A stretch of 64,000 nt of DNA from Rhizobiales bacterium 62-47 (GTDB lineage: Bacteria > Pseudomonadota > Alphaproteobacteria > Rhizobiales > Xanthobacteraceae), in NCBI GenBank assembly GCA_001899255.1, contig MKVX01000018.1:62001-126000 (forward strand), written 5' to 3'. The position numbers and the translations under genes were made by a program. The notes under the pieces are model-generated. The model saw only the letters and a program-made list of their open reading frames with translations. It did no database searches and was not told where the DNA came from. The stretch's first letter is position 1. The number at the start of each line of letters is the position of its first letter. Shown piece by piece: positions 63,163 to 64,000 of the stretch.

Positions 63163-63381
63163 AGAGGTGTAGCGCCTGTTTCTGTTGATCGACGTCTCCC
63201 TCGGTGACGGCGCTCATGCCTGGTGTTCCATGGCGAGTAATCGCGTCGATGTTGCTGAGATCGAGCAGGCATCTCGCTGCGACGATGAACAGCGCGTCAA
63301 GATCATTCGTGAAGCTCCTGGTCCGCCCAACAGGCGGGTTAAAAATCGCGGATCACTTCGCAACGATCCATTGTCGTGTCG

Positions 63382-63678
63382 TCAGATCTTGTCGGTAAGT
63401 CGGCTAAAATCCGACAGCACCGCCGCCACAAGGTTGCGGTGTTGCGAGTCCTGCGGATCCAGCGCCGCAGCATACAGATTCAGAACATAGCGCGCTTTGG
63501 CTGCGGCTTCTGGCCACGTCGTGGCAGGGACGGTCAGCAACTGTGCCTCGATCTCGAGTTGTCGGTCGCGCAACGTCTTGGCATTCGCCTCGGCATCCGC
63601 GACGAGGCGCCGAAGATCGGTTGCTTTCTGTGCTGCCATGCCTCGGTGGCGGTCAAGCTCGATAGGGGTGTCGCTCAC
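63382..63678 (-). CDS. small coiled-coil protein
   Basis: A 98-residue protein: DLRRLVADAEANAKTLRDRQLEIEAQL is a heptad-like helix, then AAAKARYVLNLYAAALDPQDSQHRNLVAAVLSDFSRL. No named domain. Its ATG overlaps the stop of the preceding small gene (ATGA), so both are translated together. Likely a structural or regulatory partner of that product; function unknown. Confidence 0.65.
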   Translation of the reverse strand: MSDTPIELDRHRGMAAQKATDLRRLVADAEANAKTLRDRQLEIEAQLLTVPATTWPEAAAKARYVLNLYAAALDPQDSQHRNLVAAVLSDFSRLTDKI

Positions 63679-63941
63679 GGCAATTGACTCGCGTCGTGGT
63701 GTTGCGCGTCGGCGAGATCGAGCGAGCCGATCGTCAGCATTTGCATCGACGCCTGATGCGGTGGTGCGCCGGGCACCATGATCATCGTGGCCACGCGCCG
63801 GTAGCAGGGGAAGGAGAGGCCTTCGATCAACTCCTCATCAGTCACCACTTCGTAGCTGCCGGCCGGGAGCTGCCGATCGATGCCTTTGATTTGCACCGGG
63901 TGTTTGAATGTCACTATCTCACGACGTGATCGTGTCATCAT
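63675..63941 (-). CDS. small beta-rich conserved-looking protein
   Basis: An 88-residue protein: IVTFKHPVQIKGIDRQLPAGSYEVVTDEELIEGLSFPCYRRVATMIMVP. ATG 63941 has AGGAGG eight bases upstream, a very strong ribosome site. It begins a short minus-strand unit with the coiled-coil protein and perhaps the kinase 220 bases later. The family is unknown to me; the pattern resembles small proteins common in Bradyrhizobium-type genomes. Confidence 0.7.
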   Translation of the reverse strand: MMTRSRREIVTFKHPVQIKGIDRQLPAGSYEVVTDEELIEGLSFPCYRRVATMIMVPGAPPHQASMQMLTIGSLDLADAQHHDASQLP

Positions 63942-64000
63942 GACACGTACCTCCTCGGTAATGAGACATTTGACATTGTTTGATGGTGCGCCCTTCCGCC

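Noticed and set aside
1-64000. tRNA, rRNA, CRISPR, insertion sequence or prophage
   Set aside because: No T-loop/acceptor patterns, spaced repeats, transposase or integrase motifs were noticed while reading; a tRNA scan was not possible by eye.

Overview
The window reads as chromosomal DNA of an alphaproteobacterium, most likely from the Bradyrhizobium / Rhodopseudomonas / Afipia group (Nitrobacteraceae). The grounds are high GC in most genes, several Liv-type ABC transporters, a LivG-acyl-CoA ligase-LivHMKF-CoA ligase operon, an ECF41/SigJ-type sigma factor, an HWE-type histidine kinase, and palindromic intergenic repeats of the kind common in that group. The genus assignment is inference from gene content, not a database match. 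No tRNA, rRNA, CRISPR array, transposase or integrase was seen.

Region 1 (about 0.2-30.3 kb) is a surface polysaccharide (EPS/capsule/O-antigen) locus. It holds three SAM methyltransferases (one broken), two GtrA proteins, an acyltransferase-3/SGNH O-acetyltransferase whose C-terminus is frameshifted, two family-4 glycosyltransferases, an amidotransferase (AsnB type), two heparinase II/III-like proteins, a Wzx-like flippase, a possible Wzy-like polymerase, and sugar-nucleotide enzymes: WecB, WecC, a fused alcohol dehydrogenase/Gfo-Idh-MocA oxidoreductase, a WbpM/CapD-type dehydratase, an AGE-family epimerase and bifunctional ManC. Together these predict a polymer with ManNAcA, a 6-deoxy-HexNAc derivative and a GDP-mannose-derived sugar, carrying acetyl, amide and possibly methyl groups. 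The left 5.4 kb and the 14.4-16.7 kb island are visibly lower in GC than the rest, so the locus looks like a mosaic. No initiating sugar-phosphate transferase and no Wza/Wzc export genes lie in the window.

Region 2 (about 30.5-42.7 kb) is a minus-strand operon for uptake and CoA activation of a carboxylic acid: LivG, an AMP-forming acyl-CoA synthetase, LivH, LivM, a periplasmic binding protein, LivF and a PaaK-like CoA ligase. A Crp/Fnr-family regulator is divergent from it, with a 22-bp dyad in the shared upstream region. A double-length CaiB/BaiF CoA-transferase follows.

Region 3 (about 42.7-50.3 kb) has a uroporphyrinogen-III synthase-like protein, PurU, a DUF2939-type protein and a second complete Liv ABC transporter (SBP-H-M-G-F) on the plus strand.

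Region 4 (about 50.4-64 kb) has a PafA-like phosphatase, a MetE-C-terminal-like methyltransferase, an AhpD-like protein divergent from an ECF41/SigJ-type sigma factor with a textbook ECF41 promoter in front of it, a MarR regulator, and a methyl-cycle block (HTH-methyltransferase fusion, metK, ahcY). Then come a cold-shock gene followed by a structured, terminator-ended RNA candidate, an uncharacterised 353-residue protein, an HWE kinase without sensor domain, and two small conserved-looking proteins.
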